From positions 1-6,828 of the forward strand of contig CALGGQ010000100.1 in NCBI GenBank assembly GCA_937915775.1: DNA of 6,828 bases, given 5' to 3'. Position 1 is the stretch's first letter. Each line of letters opens with the position of its first letter. The position numbers and the translations under genes were made by a program. Shown piece after piece: positions 5,757 through 6,828 of the stretch. This stretch comes from an uncultured Clostridia bacterium. GTDB lineage: Bacteria; Bacillota; Clostridia; Oscillospirales; Acutalibacteraceae. Below the pieces are notes generated by a model. It saw only the letters and a list, made by a program, of their open reading frames with translations. It was not told the origin of the DNA and ran no database searches.

Positions 5757-6254
5757 ATGCCGAAACGAGAAAACTATATTTCCTGGGATGAATATTTTAT
5801 GGGTATCTCGATGCTGAGCGCCATGCGCAGCAAGGACCCGAACACACAGGTCGGCGCCTGCATCGTCAGCGACGACAACAAGATTATGTCCGTCGGCTAC
5901 AACGGCTTTCCGCAGGGCTGCAGCGACGACGAATTTCCGTGGGAGCGAAGCGCGGATAACCAGAACGACACGAAGTACCCCTTCGTCTGCCACGGCGAAC
6001 TGAACGCCATTTTAAACGCCGGCGGTCAGGATTTGCGCGGCGCACGCATTTATGTGGCGCTGTTCCCGTGCAACGAATGCGCCAAGGCGATTATCCAGAG
6101 CGGCATCAAGGAGGTTATCTATATCTCCGATAAATATGCCGAAACGCCCTCCACCCTCGCCAGTAAGCGGATGTTTTCCGCTGCCGGCGTCAAGCTCACG
6201 CATTTTGAGAGCGATAAAAATCTGACTATTTCCTTTGAGGAAAGTAAAATCTGA
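5757..6254 (+). CDS. Deoxycytidylate (dCMP) deaminase family protein
   Basis: dCMP deaminases convert dCMP to dUMP with a zinc-bound water, feeding thymidylate synthesis. The 165-residue product, a usual length for the bacterial form (compare ComEB of Bacillus), opens with SWDEYFMGISMLSAMRSKDP, then NTQVGACIV and GYNGFP, which are typical of this subgroup. Zinc and catalytic residues are present: H79 and E81 in CHGELNAI, and C105 and C108 in FPCNECAKAI. Substrate is inferred from the subgroup pattern; another deoxycytidine-compound deaminase is possible, so I give no symbol. AAAGGAGA (5743-5750) lies six bases before ATG 5757. It follows mrp by two bases and precedes the next gene by seven, so the three form a tight operon. 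I see no direct biochemical link with Mrp, since this enzyme binds zinc rather than Fe-S. Confidence 0.93.
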   Translation: MPKRENYISWDEYFMGISMLSAMRSKDPNTQVGACIVSDDNKIMSVGYNGFPQGCSDDEFPWERSADNQNDTKYPFVCHGELNAILNAGGQDLRGARIYVALFPCNECAKAIIQSGIKEVIYISDKYAETPSTLASKRMFSAAGVKLTHFESDKNLTISFEESKI

Positions 6255-6261
6255 GGTCTGA

Positions 6262-6828
6262 ATGAAATATTTTTTCAGAGTGCTGGTTGTTCTGGTGCTG
6301 TCGGCGGCAGTCGTCACCGGCGTTTACTATCACCTGAACGGCAGCCTGCTGCCCGGCGACGGACAGGCGCTGAGCCTGACCACCGTCACCAAGCCCCCCG
6401 CCACGGAAAAGAACGCCGACCGCATTTTGCTCTGCGAGCTGCCGGAGGAGGGCTATCAGCTCTATAAAGCCGAAAAGACCGTCTTTTTGGTCCACGGCGA
6501 CAAGGAATTTGAATTTAATATCTCGAACAGCTACTTAACCCGTGAGGCACCGCAGATGTTCTGCTTCAACATTGATGAGAACGAGGCGGACAAGGAAATC
6601 ATCATCCGCGCCGCCAGCGGTGAGGAGGTATCGACCGGCGAGTATATCTATGATATCTATATCTTCAAAAACACCGGCGAAAAAGAGGAAAACTACCTGC
6701 TGATCTCCGCTGCCCGCAGCACATGGGAAAACGTTTTGTCCCGTCAGATTAAGGAGGAGCTCAGCCAGCTGAAAAGCTGCAGCAAAATTCTGCAATTTGC
6801 CATGACGGTGAACGGCAACGATATCAGC
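6262..6828 (+). CDS. Unidentified protein with N-terminal signal or membrane anchor (3' end outside window)
   Basis: The frame from ATG 6262 stays open for 189 codons to the window edge. GAGG (6253-6256) is five bases upstream, overlapping the deaminase stop, so it continues the mrp-deaminase operon. The N-terminus MKYFFRVLVVLVLSAAVVTG has a basic residue pair and a hydrophobic stretch (about residues 4-22): a signal peptide or single-pass anchor. There is no lipobox cysteine directly after it. A Thr/Pro-rich linker (about 38-48) leads to a soluble, beta-rich-looking domain with many acidic residues and repeated Tyr/Ile (EYIYDIYIFKN near residue 132), then an amphipathic helix (RQIKEELSQLKSC). 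I do not recognise the family. The export signal, the intact frame and the GC-rich codon use like its neighbours support a real gene, probably acting outside the membrane. Confidence 0.85.
   Translation, partial: MKYFFRVLVVLVLSAAVVTGVYYHLNGSLLPGDGQALSLTTVTKPPATEKNADRILLCELPEEGYQLYKAEKTVFLVHGDKEFEFNISNSYLTREAPQMFCFNIDENEADKEIIIRAASGEEVSTGEYIYDIYIFKNTGEKEENYLLISAARSTWENVLSRQIKEELSQLKSCSKILQFAMTVNGNDIS

Overview
The window reads as chromosomal DNA of a low-GC-phylum anaerobe of class Clostridia, most likely an Oscillospiraceae/Ruminococcaceae-type gut bacterium. The reasons are Clostridia-style families (a DUF4830 membrane protein, a CdaR/PucR-type regulator, a short Mrp with an N-terminal cysteine cluster), GC-rich genes separated by AT-rich spacers with sigma-A promoters, and strong AGGAGG-like ribosome sites. 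The lineage is inferred from sequence character, not from a database comparison. Every gene I accept lies on the + strand.

Region 1 (1-2587) looks like one operon. It holds the tail of an unidentified gene, the ribosome-associated GTPase HflX, a small DUF4830 membrane-anchored protein, and an RsuA-type 16S rRNA pseudouridine synthase. The unidentified gene overlaps hflX, and the DUF4830 gene overlaps rsuA by 14 nt. HflX and RsuA both act on the ribosome, which gives the operon a translation theme.

Region 2 (2588-3906) is a single transcription unit. A good sigma-A promoter has its -10 box inside a 33-bp inverted repeat followed by a T-run. It drives a CdaR/PucR-family regulator that ends at a clear intrinsic terminator.

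Region 3 (3907-4112) is non-coding and holds the most unusual structure in the window. It is a roughly 158-bp element with 13-bp perfect terminal inverted repeats, two inverted arms each built of 7-bp tandem units, and nested palindromes in the centre. A further short-unit tandem tract follows it.

Region 4 (4113-4769) is lexA, the SOS repressor, with a near-perfect promoter, a probable TTG start and all self-cleavage residues. I could not find a canonical LexA box at its promoter.

Region 5 (4770-6828) opens with a spacer that can fold in alternative ways and carries a promoter. It is followed by a tight operon: the Mrp/ApbC Fe-S carrier ATPase, a dCMP deaminase, and the start of an unidentified protein with an N-terminal signal or anchor that runs off the right edge.

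Overall this is mostly ordinary core genome. I see no CRISPR array, toxin-antitoxin pair, phage gene, transposase or defence system. The candidates for something undescribed are non-coding: the heptad-repeat element, the palindrome over the regulator's promoter, and the switch-like spacer between lexA and mrp.
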